The notes: generated by a model not told the origin, from the sequence alone. A stretch of DNA of 64,000 bases from Actinomycetes bacterium (GCA_021852345.1 JAJZNL010000001.1:62001-126000), one strand, 5' to 3'; positions 41,733-51,323 are shown, counted from the stretch's first letter. Numbers and translations: made by a program.

Positions 41733-42338
41733 TACTGTAAAAAGAACTACTGTCATTAGCAGTATTTGCAACGGCAATAACGGCGACACTAATAAAACCT
41801 AAATTTCCTTCGGCAACAACATCGAAGCGGGCTGTAGGTTATAGTTTCCCACAAAATATCACTGTATGGACTTTATGTTTGACAAGCGTCAAAACCGAGT
41901 TTTGAATTGTTTTAAAAGTTTTATTGCTAGACCCTCCATTAAAAAGTTCTTGATCCAAGTCTTCATTCATACCTATGGTTTTGAATCATTGATATGGCCT
42001 GGCGAAAATTACGGATTTAGGAAATCAACAATTTTAAAACAATCGCTTGGCAATGGGGTTTTGGTACGTTAAATAAGCAACTGGCTGGGACTAATTTCAG
42101 GCTTTTCCTTAGAGTCGTTAGAAACTTGGCAAATGCTATCTAAAGACAGCATTGATATAAAGTAATTGATTTATGGTAAACCGTATTCCAAAGTACTGAA
42201 ATTTTTAGTTATTGTTAAATTCATAAACTTGGTTATACCTTTTTACTCAATTAATTTGTTCGCTTACCTTAAATTATTCTGTAAATTGGCTAAAATAACT
42301 TGTATCTAAGTGTCAATCAAAGGTAACTAAGTTTAAAC

Positions 42339-43238
42339 ATGTCAAATAACGTACCTACTTGTCAAGAGTTTTTTGTTCCAGTTCTAAAGACTCTTTCAGA
42401 TGGGGAAACTCGACTGAGAACCGAACTTATTGAGTTGGTTGCAGCTAATGCGAAATTAACTTCAGTTCAGCGTTCTGAGACATTAAGTTCCGGTCAAAAA
42501 TGTTATGTCAACAGGATTGGATGGGCACTAACTTATTTGCTTAACGTTAAGGCGATTTCAAAACCAGCTCGGGCTCAGTTCACAATTACAGAAGTTGGGC
42601 GAGATCTGCTTGAACAACATCTCGACGGTATTACGATAAATGATTTGATTAACCTTGAAGGATTCAAAGACTTTAAGACTAGGAAGAGGATAAAATCAAC
42701 AGCCAGTCCAGAATTGGAAGTTAGTGATCCGTTTGAACGAATTGACCAGGGAGTTTTACAAATAAATGAAGAGGTTTCAGCAGAACTTTTGGAACGGTTG
42801 CATGCGCAACCGCCGGTATTCTTTGAACAGGTTGTTGTAAGCCTATTGGTTGCTATGGGCTACGGAGGCGCGGACGCTAGAGCGACGATTACACAATTAA
42901 CTAACGATTATGGAATAGATGGAGTCATCGATCAAGATGTTCTAGGATTGAGCAGGATATATATACAGGCAAAAAGATATGCGCCAAGCAGTCAGGTGGG
43001 TCGTCCTGATGTTCAATCCTTTGTCGGCGCCCTGCAGGGTCAAAATTCGAACCAGGGTGTTTTTATTACTACTGGTTCTTTTAGTCAAGGTGCTAAGCAG
43101 TATGCGCAGTCAGTCTCTACACACGTTATTTTAATTGACGGCCAGCGCTTAACCGAATTGATGATTCGCTATAAAGTTGGAGTCACAGTTAAACAAATAT
43201 ATGAGATAGTAGAAGTTGACGAGAACTTTTTTGAGTAA
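42339..43238 (+). CDS. mrr: Mrr-like restriction endonuclease (type IV)
   Basis: N-terminal Mrr_N winged helix (VPVLKTLSDGETRLRTELIE...NRIGWALTYLLNVKAI); C-terminal FFEQVVVSLLVAMGYGG...NDYGIDGVIDQDVLGLSRIYIQAKRYAPSSQVGRPDVQSFVGALQG. Confidence 0.93.
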   Translation: MSNNVPTCQEFFVPVLKTLSDGETRLRTELIELVAANAKLTSVQRSETLSSGQKCYVNRIGWALTYLLNVKAISKPARAQFTITEVGRDLLEQHLDGITINDLINLEGFKDFKTRKRIKSTASPELEVSDPFERIDQGVLQINEEVSAELLERLHAQPPVFFEQVVVSLLVAMGYGGADARATITQLTNDYGIDGVIDQDVLGLSRIYIQAKRYAPSSQVGRPDVQSFVGALQGQNSNQGVFITTGSFSQGAKQYAQSVSTHVILIDGQRLTELMIRYKVGVTVKQIYEIVEVDENFFE

Positions 43239-43580
43239 TTTTGAATAAAATAACTTGAAATTAGAATTCAGGCAGCGGGTATTTTTTTATTATTGCAGAA
43301 ACTATTTGTTAGTCGGCATTGCCGTTAGTGTCTGTGTCGCTTGCAGGTAGGGATAAGTGATACTGAACATGGCTGTGGCGGTCTTGAGTATGCAATTCTT
43401 TGGACTATTGAATTAGGTGAATTAGGCGATTTGGAACAACAGGTTAAGCCCTTTGGGCGTAAACCTAAATTTCTTTAATACATTAAAAGGAGTTTGTCTT
43501 TGATCTTATCGTATAAATCTCTAAATTAAAAAATAGGTACTGACATATTACTGCTATCGGCAATCCTTGAATTTGCAATG

Positions 43581-43712
43581 TACGGCTTAGGAATCAGGCC
43601 TCGTCCATACAATACTATCTTGTATCTCTTAGCTTGTTCGGCGACGGTGTCAGTTTGTCTGGTATCGCCTACTTACAAGTAGTATCGTGCATTTGATTCC
43701 CATAATATCTCC
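43581..43712. repeat. Attachment-site-like repeat, copy A (degenerate; lacks the tRNA-3'-like part)
   Basis: TACGGCTTAGGAATCAGGCC...CAGTTTGTCTGGTATCGCCTACTTACAAGTAGTATCGTGCATTTGATTCCCATAATATCTCC matches copy C. Confidence 0.65.
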
Positions 43713-43811
43713 AAGGGCTTGAACTAATATTCGATACCGTTAAATCTATGGACTAAAGTTCGGGTACAAATTATTAGAATAATTGGGGATTGGCGGAAAG
43801 GAGTTGAAACC

Positions 43812-43946
43812 GTGGCCACAGATAAGAGACCAGTGTCATCTGCTGGAAGGATATTGAGGACTATAAAGTCGACTCGTACCGACAAGCGAGTAGCAGGTAG
43901 CGATCTTGCCCAATGTCGAAATAATCAGCGCTTGAAAAGAAAATAA
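43812..43946 (+). CDS. Small basic protein (44 aa), not in ORF track
   Basis: GTG start after GGAAAGGAG; VATDKRPVSSAGRILRTIKSTRTDKRVAGSDLAQCRNNQRLKRK. Confidence 0.5.
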   Translation: MATDKRPVSSAGRILRTIKSTRTDKRVAGSDLAQCRNNQRLKRK

Positions 43947-43961
43947 TATTATGAATATTGC

Positions 43962-43989
43962 AGGTCAATTAGCAATTGGTAATTGACCT
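43962..43989. other. Perfect inverted repeat, 10-bp arms (AGGTCAATTA-N8-TAATTGACCT)
   Basis: AGGTCAATTAGCAATTGGTAATTGACCT directly downstream of the 44-aa ORF. Confidence 0.8.
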
Positions 43990-44278
43990 CAAGTCATTTT
44001 TGGAATTAGATGACAAATACCAAAAATCTGACTAAAACTGCATTAGCAGATGTATGCTAATTGTTGGCATGAGCATACCCGCTGCAACGGGATTGTTTCA
44101 GGGATGTCAGACTTTCTATTTAGTTGCATGCTAATTTTAAGTCATCATTTGGGTTGCTAAACTAATAACAGGCTAAGCAACGTCTAATAGAATAAACGCA
44201 ACAATTGGTTTATTGAGTCAGTTAATGTCTATTATGGGTGTAAGTTAATTTTATTAACATTTTAAAAGGGTTGGTTAT

Positions 44279-45064
44279 TTGATGACGAATAAAAACACGC
44301 TTGAAGGTTTATTAGAACAGCTGGAGCCTCCGATTGAACAACTGATTAAGTTGACTTCTGCCCTTGCTGCAAAGTCAAAAAAAGTAAAGAAATTGGTGGA
44401 GGTAGGTAATTTAAAGGATTTGAAACCTGCAACCGAAGAATTAATATCGTTGTTGAATAGTATTACCATATTTGTGAACGAATTTTCCGATGATGCTGAA
44501 TTTGATTTAAAGGACTATTTACAAAGCGGGTTGTACGCAGCTGAACTCTTGGAAGTGGCCAAGGCAAAGCAATTGCTTTTAAACATAGACAATGAAAGCT
44601 TACAGTGTTATCCAAGCATTATCCAAATTTTACCCAACGACGAAGCAGTTTTAATTGATAAGGTAAAAAGCAAATCCCTTAGACCATCTCAATTGATAAA
44701 TTCTCTGAAGCTGAAATCTGGATTAACAGTTAAATTTAGAGGAGAACCTTTTATAGAAGCTCTTAAGAATGCATATGATTATGTAATTTCAAATAAAAAG
44801 GCAAATCAAGGATCCATTGTAAAATTGTCTGATATTTATAGGGTGTTAACAATTTTACCGGCCTCAAAGTCCTATTCAAAGACAGAATTCTCTAGAGATC
44901 TTTATTTGCTGGAGATGAATAAAATTACTACAACCAAGAGTAATCATCATATGAAGCTTCACTCCAGCGCTTCAAGTAAAAGTGGAACAATTTTCCAGAC
45001 AGTTACAAAAGGTGGCCAAATCTTAACTTATGCCAGCATTTCGTTTGGAGATAAAAATGATTAA
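44279..45064 (+). CDS. Hypothetical protein, gene 1 of BrxD-like/helicase module
   Basis: 261 aa; helical N-terminus, KLSDIYRVLTILPASKSYSKTEFSRDLYLLE suggests a winged-helix-like C-terminus; 8-bp stop/start overlap with next gene. Confidence 0.75.
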   Translation: MMTNKNTLEGLLEQLEPPIEQLIKLTSALAAKSKKVKKLVEVGNLKDLKPATEELISLLNSITIFVNEFSDDAEFDLKDYLQSGLYAAELLEVAKAKQLLLNIDNESLQCYPSIIQILPNDEAVLIDKVKSKSLRPSQLINSLKLKSGLTVKFRGEPFIEALKNAYDYVISNKKANQGSIVKLSDIYRVLTILPASKSYSKTEFSRDLYLLEMNKITTTKSNHHMKLHSSASSKSGTIFQTVTKGGQILTYASISFGDKND

Positions 45065-46022
45065 AAAAGACTATTATTTGGATATTTTAGACAAGCACTA
45101 TCTATCTTCTTTTGTGTTTAATGGTGGCTCTTCAATAAAATTCATGATCACTGAACCTGAACAACAAATACAGTTAAAAGATGATTTAAGCAAACTGGGT
45201 TCTAAATACCGATACCTAACTGTAAATGTTGACGCTAATGAAATTAAAGTTCAGCAGATAGAACAGATCTTTTTTGCAATCGCAAGGAAGATTGACTGGG
45301 AAGAGCTTACTCAAGTTGCAGCTCAGAAAATTATAAATAATACTCCATATAGCTCAGAACATAATTCTGAAATAAGTGACAGAAATCTAAGTGTGAAAAC
45401 ATTAGCCGATAAGTTTCAGTCTGATCCGAATGAAATTATCAGAGATTTGAATCGTGAACTTCAAAAAAGTATTTATCACAATAATGAAATGTTTTACGAT
45501 TTTAAAATGGCAATGCTGCGGTTTGTTCAATATAAATTACAAACTGATCAAGTAAGCGATTCGGAATACAATGCAATTATGGATTGGTTAAAAGGCGATC
45601 TTAAACAGATTTCGCCTTTGAAAACCGTAAGAATATTCCATAAAATTAATCGGCAAAACGGTAGACATATGCTTTATTCGCTTGTCTATTGGATTAAGTA
45701 TTGCGGATATTCTGGTTTGGCATTGACTATAAATCTATCGCAGTTAAACAATAAAAAACCCAAGGGTTTAAAGAATAGTACAGATATTTACTATACGAAG
45801 ACAACAATTATGGATACTTTTGAATCCATCCGACAGCTTGTAGACGGTATTAATGAGGTGTCAAATTTCTTTACTGCCGTTATTACAGACTCTAGATTTA
45901 TATTGGATCAAACCCGAGGTGTTGAGGTATACCAGGCGCTTAAGCTTAGAATCATCGATGAAATACGTGACGCCAATCGAGAGAATGCGTTCACAACATT
46001 GGTGAGATTGAACCAAACCTAA
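45057..46022 (+). CDS. Putative degenerate BrxD/DUF2791-like ATPase lacking Walker A, gene 2 of module
   Basis: FNGGSSIKFMITEPEQQIQLKDDLSKLGSKYRYLTVNVDANEIKVQQIEQIFFAIARKI aligns by eye to the P-loop region without GxGKS; LVYWIKYCGYSGLALTINLSQL matches the Walker B region without DE; likely start ATG 45057 (track start 45030 overlaps gene 1 further). Confidence 0.6.
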   Translation: MIKKDYYLDILDKHYLSSFVFNGGSSIKFMITEPEQQIQLKDDLSKLGSKYRYLTVNVDANEIKVQQIEQIFFAIARKIDWEELTQVAAQKIINNTPYSSEHNSEISDRNLSVKTLADKFQSDPNEIIRDLNRELQKSIYHNNEMFYDFKMAMLRFVQYKLQTDQVSDSEYNAIMDWLKGDLKQISPLKTVRIFHKINRQNGRHMLYSLVYWIKYCGYSGLALTINLSQLNNKKPKGLKNSTDIYYTKTTIMDTFESIRQLVDGINEVSNFFTAVITDSRFILDQTRGVEVYQALKLRIIDEIRDANRENAFTTLVRLNQT

Positions 46023-46103
46023 TGGCGTAAGTGAATCTATTTAATCTAGGCACAGATAACGTCTATAAATATTGTTTAAGTATAAATTGATTAGGAAGTA
46101 AGT

Positions 46104-47423
46104 ATGGGCATGAGTGAAATCAGCAGTGAAATCGGCAGTGATACTGACAGTGAAATCGGCGGTGAAATTGATAGGGAGCAGGTTACTGCCAGAAATATAC
46201 TAGAGTCGCTTCGAACTGGGGTTCCCAATAGTGAAGCAGTGATGGAATTGAAAACTACCCAGAATGCCATAGTCGACCATTTCATGGACTTAATTAACGG
46301 TGTGAAGAATTTGTCAATAGATTCTTCAAGTTCTGTCAATAAACGCAATGGAATGTTGCTAAGCGGTGGATTTGGTTCCGGCAAAAGTCATGTACTTGAA
46401 TATTTAAGTCAAATTGCCAAGCAAAATAATTTTGTGGTTTCAAAAGTTGTAATATCAAAAGAAACTCCTCTTTTTGATAATGCTGCTGTATTTAAGGCCG
46501 CAATGATTGCAGCAGTTGTACCCGGCAGAAGAGGAAATGCGATTCACGAAATCGCTCGACAACTAAATTTTAACTCACCCGCATTTGCTAATTTTTATCA
46601 GTGGTTAAATAAAAATGATAGTCTCGACAAACGACTCGCTGCCTCTTTGCGACTTTACGAGCAATATAAGGGTGATGAAGAATTTGTTGACAACTTAGTT
46701 CAATTTTGGGGCGGGTCAAAAATTTCAATAATAGATCTCAAAAAGAGGCTGCGCGAAGCTGGATGGTTAAAGGAATATCAGCTTGTAAGTAGAAAAGAGG
46801 ATTTATTAGCGCAAGATAAGTTTGAGTTTATCGCCCAGCTAATTAAGATAGCCGGATATAACGGTTGGGTTGTCATGCTTGATGAGACAGAATTAATCGG
46901 TCGATATTCGATTTTGCAGCGAGCCAAGTCCTACGCTCAGATAAACAAGTGGCTAAATGGTATAAACACGACACCTGCATGTCCTCTGGTTTCAGTATTA
47001 ACCACAGTAGATGATTTTGAAGGTGAAGTACTCATTGGCAGGGATGATTATACAAAAGTTCCCGATAAGCTTTTGGCAAAAGAATCCCCCGAATATAAGA
47101 CGCTTGCGGTTGAAGCTAAAAAAGGCATGAAATTAATTTCAGATATCCCTTATCTTCTTAATGCACCGGATGATGATGAACTAAACAATACGTATCAACA
47201 AATTAAGAAGATTCACGCTGAAGCATTTGGATGGAATCCACCTGATATTAACGGTCTTGAAAGGATTCCCTCCAACAGAATGCGACAGTATGTAAGAGCA
47301 TGGATTAATGAATGGGACTTGCTTTACTTAGATCCGAGTTTTAAACCGAATAGCATGGTAGATACAGTTAATATTGATTTGAGTGAAGACGTTGATTATT
47401 CAAGAACAGTCGATGATGAATAA
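46104..47423 (+). CDS. BREX-like ATP-binding protein (DUF2791 / BrxC-BrxD family), gene 3 of module
   Basis: NGMLLSGGFGSGKSHVLEYLSQIAKQNNFVVSKVVISKETPLFD (Walker A), IAGYNGWVVMLDETELIGRYSILQRAKSYAQINKWLNG (Walker B), C-terminal RMRQYVRAWINEWDLL. Confidence 0.87.
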   Translation: MGMSEISSEIGSDTDSEIGGEIDREQVTARNILESLRTGVPNSEAVMELKTTQNAIVDHFMDLINGVKNLSIDSSSSVNKRNGMLLSGGFGSGKSHVLEYLSQIAKQNNFVVSKVVISKETPLFDNAAVFKAAMIAAVVPGRRGNAIHEIARQLNFNSPAFANFYQWLNKNDSLDKRLAASLRLYEQYKGDEEFVDNLVQFWGGSKISIIDLKKRLREAGWLKEYQLVSRKEDLLAQDKFEFIAQLIKIAGYNGWVVMLDETELIGRYSILQRAKSYAQINKWLNGINTTPACPLVSVLTTVDDFEGEVLIGRDDYTKVPDKLLAKESPEYKTLAVEAKKGMKLISDIPYLLNAPDDDELNNTYQQIKKIHAEAFGWNPPDINGLERIPSNRMRQYVRAWINEWDLLYLDPSFKPNSMVDTVNIDLSEDVDYSRTVDDE

Positions 47424-47438
47424 TTAAAGGTTGGAAAT

Positions 47439-49028
47439 TTGATTTCGGATGAAGTTGAGTCATTGCTTTATTATTTCGGAGGGTTAACCTCCGATGATAT
47501 TGTAGAGAAATTTAATCAGCTTAGCGAAAAAAAGCTTACCAAGGAATTTGTTGAAACTATTTTGTATTCATTGCCAAATAGGTTTTACCTTCGTGATTTC
47601 AATAATTTGATCTGGGAGACTTATGAAAGCAACTTTGTTCAAATCGAAAATTCTAGGTTCTATCATAAAATCATAAATGATTTTAACAGTCAGGTTGATT
47701 CAGAAAGTTTAACCTTTCGGTTGCAACCCCCAAGAAAATGGCAAACTGAGGCTTTCAAAAATTTCAAAGAGAACAACTATCGAGGCATTATCGAAGCGGT
47801 TACAGGATCCGGTAAGTCTTATGTCGGTCTTTTAGCAATTAGAGATTTTTTCGATAAGGGTCAAAGAATAATCGTTGTCGTACCGACAATTGATTTACAA
47901 TTTCAATGGGTTAACCTTATTGATAGTGTTACGCAGGGGAGGATTGCTATTGGCAGACTTGGTGGTGGTTACAGTTCTGATTTGTCATACTTTCAACTGG
48001 TAGTAGCAGTTATAAACAGTTTGCGATCAAACCAAAATTCGGGATTGAATCTAAATGCAGATTTAATTATTGCCGATGAATGCCATAGGTATGCTTCAAT
48101 TCACAATGTACAAGCTTTGTCTAAAAAAATTCCATCCCGGCTTGGTTTAACGGCAACTTTAGCCAGAGCTGATAGAGGCCATCTCAAGCATTTGATCCCC
48201 TTTTTTGGATCGGTAATATACAAATACAAATTTGATCAAGCAAAAGAAGAATTAGCTATATCTAAATTTGAAATCACGTTGCTTTCAGTTGACTTAAATA
48301 ATGAAGAACGCGATGAATACGATCGACTTTCAGAAGAAATAGGTAGATGTATTAAAGCAATTCGAAAGTATCTTCCCGGTGTTTATGAAGAAAGTGCTGA
48401 CTTTATAAAAGAAATTACTGAAATTGCATCCGGCTCTTTAGATCATATTAATGTGAACCTAAAGCGTGTAGCGCTTAAGTTACTTAATTATATTTATCTT
48501 AGAAGAGAGATTCTCAATAGTTGCGAGGAAAAGATATTGGTCTTACCCAAATTGCACAGTGAAATAGTTTCATCACAAGGTACTTTGGTATTTACACAGA
48601 CTATCGCCATGGCTAAAAAATGCAGGGTTATATTGAATGATTTACAGTTAAGATCAAAAGAGATATCCTCTGACACGGATCGTGATGTTCGTCGCTATTT
48701 TATTAAAGAATTTTCAAAAGGGAACTTGGATGTGATAATAGCTCCTCGAGTATTGGATGAAGGAATAGATTTTCCTGATGCAGACTTGGCCATATTGGTT
48801 GCTTCTAGCAATACAGATCGTCAGATGATACAGAGAATTGGTAGGGTAGTTAGAGCAACAACTGAAAATAAAATTGCCAAAATATTTATAATTTATGCAA
48901 GAGATACTATAGAAGACCCTGCACTTGGAGGCCATAGCAGTTTTTTGTCATTTATAGAGCATGCTTCTGAAAGAATTACTTTTGTAGATAAAGATGATAT
49001 TGCCAGTAGCTTCACTGACATAAATTGA
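47439..49028 (+). CDS. DEAD/DEAH-box (SF2) helicase, gene 4 of module
   Basis: RKWQTEAFKNFKENNYRGIIEAVTGSGKSYVGLLAI, LIIADECHRYAS, LGLTATLARAD, DVIIAPRVLDEGIDFPDADLAILVASSNTDRQMIQRIGRVVR; TTG start. Confidence 0.93.
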   Translation: MISDEVESLLYYFGGLTSDDIVEKFNQLSEKKLTKEFVETILYSLPNRFYLRDFNNLIWETYESNFVQIENSRFYHKIINDFNSQVDSESLTFRLQPPRKWQTEAFKNFKENNYRGIIEAVTGSGKSYVGLLAIRDFFDKGQRIIVVVPTIDLQFQWVNLIDSVTQGRIAIGRLGGGYSSDLSYFQLVVAVINSLRSNQNSGLNLNADLIIADECHRYASIHNVQALSKKIPSRLGLTATLARADRGHLKHLIPFFGSVIYKYKFDQAKEELAISKFEITLLSVDLNNEERDEYDRLSEEIGRCIKAIRKYLPGVYEESADFIKEITEIASGSLDHINVNLKRVALKLLNYIYLRREILNSCEEKILVLPKLHSEIVSSQGTLVFTQTIAMAKKCRVILNDLQLRSKEISSDTDRDVRRYFIKEFSKGNLDVIIAPRVLDEGIDFPDADLAILVASSNTDRQMIQRIGRVVRATTENKIAKIFIIYARDTIEDPALGGHSSFLSFIEHASERITFVDKDDIASSFTDIN

Positions 49029-49401
49029 TCTAAGGTACATTCATGGTCTAATATTTCGGTACTTTAAAACTTCATATTACGTTGAAATCTAACTGCCCAT
49101 TGAAGCAACTCTGGTATGTCTGAACACAGGTTTTGTAGCATCGTGATTAGATTCTTAATAAAAACCGGTTTGTGAGATATTAGGCATACATATGGGTTGA
49201 TATTAAGAAACTGTAGGTTGTTTACGCTCAGCGGTTAAATATGTTAAATTGCACCAAGGGTAGCCTTATAAAATCAAGATCAGCTTCTATACTTTGAAAT
49301 GTCAAAAACTTAACTAATCTTAAATATGACTTAGGGCTAATTCTGATATATTGCTGAATGGTGGAGCGGTTGCAATGCTCAACATATTAATAATATTCCG
49401 G

Positions 49402-49997
49402 GGAGAAAAGGCGGATTTAAACTGCGCCTTATGACTAACAGACGTTATAGCTCATGGGATGATTAACTCCAGCTTTGTTTCGCCTGAAGGATTAAGGGAA
49501 CTGAGGGAGCTAACAAGACACCGTAAAACTCAAGTGAAGTCCAGAGTAAAAGAAATTCAAAACTTGAAAAAGTTCTTTTGGAATGCCTGCATAAAGATTA
49601 CTTCGGTTGTAAGCAGTGTTTGGTCTATGTATCAGAAGACATCATTGAGGCAATGATTAAAGGCGAGCGTGATCCAAAAGAATTGGCACAACTTGCAAAA
49701 GGTAGACTTAGAGAAAAGTTATTAGATATTGAAGAAGCTTTAAGCGGGTTTTTTGAAGGCACGCAAGCATTCATGTGCAGACAGATCATTTCCCACATTG
49801 ATTTTTTGGAAAAATCATTTTTTAATTAGCTGACGAGATTACAAAGGTTATAGCTCCTTTAAAATAGCCCTTGAATTCGTAACTTCAATTCCAGGACTAT
49901 TCAAAACAAACGCTGAAATTATAGAAGTAGAAACCAAAGACAATATGGAAACATTTGTAATACCCGCACAGTTTTCAGCTTGAGCCGGACTTGGATC
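49402..49997 (+). pseudogene. IS110-family transposase relic (in-frame stop plus frameshifts)
   Basis: KADLNCAL*LTDVIAHGMINSSFVSPEGLRELRELTRHRKTQVKSRVKEIQNLKK..CIKITSVVSSV // VSEDIIEAMIKGERDPKELAQLAKGRLREKLLDIEEALSGFFEG // ADEITKVIAPLK // VTSIPGLFKTNAEIIEVETKDNMETFVIPAQFSA*AGL is collinear with IS110 transposases over three frames. Confidence 0.85.
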
Positions 49998-50044
49998 GGA
50001 CTTGGATCGACCAATTATAAATCAGTGAGTTAGATAAAACAATC

Positions 50045-50557
50045 ATGGCAGGCGCAAAAGGAGACAATATGTTTACAACACGAGAGCAAACAATACCACT
50101 CCCGGAAAATGTTGAAACTCTTCAAGGAATTGAAAAAATTCTAGCCAGCGACCAATCTCATTTCTATATTTCCAGTGACAAAGAAATAGGGGTAGAGTTA
50201 CCTAAACCTATTATATATTTACTCAAAAATATTGTTTCATCTATGAGAAGAGGGCAAGCAATTACGATTGCTCCTCATGCTATGAGGCTGACTACGCAGG
50301 AGGCAGCGGACTTATTAGGTATAAGCAGACCAACTTTAATCAAATTGCTTGAAGCCGGAAAAATACCTTTTGAAACACCAAATTGGCACCGTCGTATTCG
50401 TTTGCTTGATTTATTGGTTTTCCAAGAGTCAAGACATATTGACACAGAAGACAGATTAGGCCAATTGGCAAAAGATGCTTTAGAAGTTGGGTCTTATTCC
50501 GAGTCTCACGAAAAATATGAATCAGCTCTCAAGGAGGCTCGACGAAAGTATTTATAG
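50045..50557 (+). CDS. Excisionase-type helix-turn-helix antitoxin (copy 1, intact)
   Basis: LTTQEAADLLGISRPTLIKLLEAGKIPFETPNWHRRIRLLDLLVFQE; followed by degraded PIN toxin. Confidence 0.85.
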   Translation: MAGAKGDNMFTTREQTIPLPENVETLQGIEKILASDQSHFYISSDKEIGVELPKPIIYLLKNIVSSMRRGQAITIAPHAMRLTTQEAADLLGISRPTLIKLLEAGKIPFETPNWHRRIRLLDLLVFQESRHIDTEDRLGQLAKDALEVGSYSESHEKYESALKEARRKYL

Positions 50558-50562
50558 ATTAG

Positions 50563-50999
50563 ATGTATGCGGCAATTCTAGATTCTTGCGTGTTGGTACC
50601 TAATGTACTGTGTGATTACCCTATTGCGTTTGGCAGAGCGTAATTTCTTTCGATCCTTATGGTCCCGACGGAGCTCCTGACGAAGTGAAGTATGCAATTC
50701 ACAAAATCCATCCCGAACTTTTGGAAGACAAGATAGACTACCGATTTAGTATGATGAATGGTTCATTTGGAGATGTATTAATTACAGACTGGGAAAGTGT
50801 AAGTGCAGTTCTCGACTTACCTGATGATAACGATAGACATGTATTGGCTGCTGCAATCAAAGGCGGAGCTCAGTCACTAAAAATATTTAATTTGAAAGAT
50901 TTTCCAAAAACCAAATTAGAGAATTTTGGTATTGAGTTAGTGCATCTGGACGAGTTTCTTTTGAATCAATTGGACTTATCACCTTCACTGGTTTTATAA
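50563..50999 (+). pseudogene. PIN-domain toxin, frameshifted
   Basis: MYAAILDSCVLVPNVLCD // TLLRLAERNFFRSLWS // DEVKYAIHKIHPELLEDKIDYRF...WESVSAVLDLPDDNDRHVLAAAIKGGAQSLKIFNLKDFP is continuous only across three frames. Confidence 0.82.
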
Positions 51000-51323
51000 A
51001 CTCTTGTGAAACCAGCCCAAGATTTTCGAAATCCACAATTGGATGTTGTAGAGATTTTAAATTTTTTAGGACGTTGTGGCGTACCCCAGTTTGCCGATGA
51101 GATACGGGTGTTGATTTAACTCGTTACCTTTAAAATAACAAACGACGAAGTATTGGTATTTTAGATTTTACTTGGTATCTAAAATAATCCTCTGGACTTT
51201 CCAGCATCATTTAGTTTGTTCATTTAAGATGCCAGTTTGTATAGTTATATTTGGTACTGGCCATTTATAGGCACTTCGTTCCCAAAGTTTTCAAGTACAT
51301 AATTTAAAATCGAGCGTTGGAAA

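Noticed and set aside
41866-42072. 68-aa ORF upstream of mrr
   Set aside because: No motif and no convincing RBS; surrounding DNA appears non-coding.
44279-49028. Complete BREX system
   Set aside because: Only a BrxD-like ATPase and a helicase are present; no PglZ, PglX methylase, BrxC or BrxL in the window.
49459-49829. Two independent small genes from the ORF track
   Set aside because: Both are frame-shifted segments of a single IS110 transposase relic.
50685-50999. Independent 104-aa protein
   Set aside because: Its sequence is the C-terminal part of the PIN toxin whose N-terminus lies upstream in other frames.
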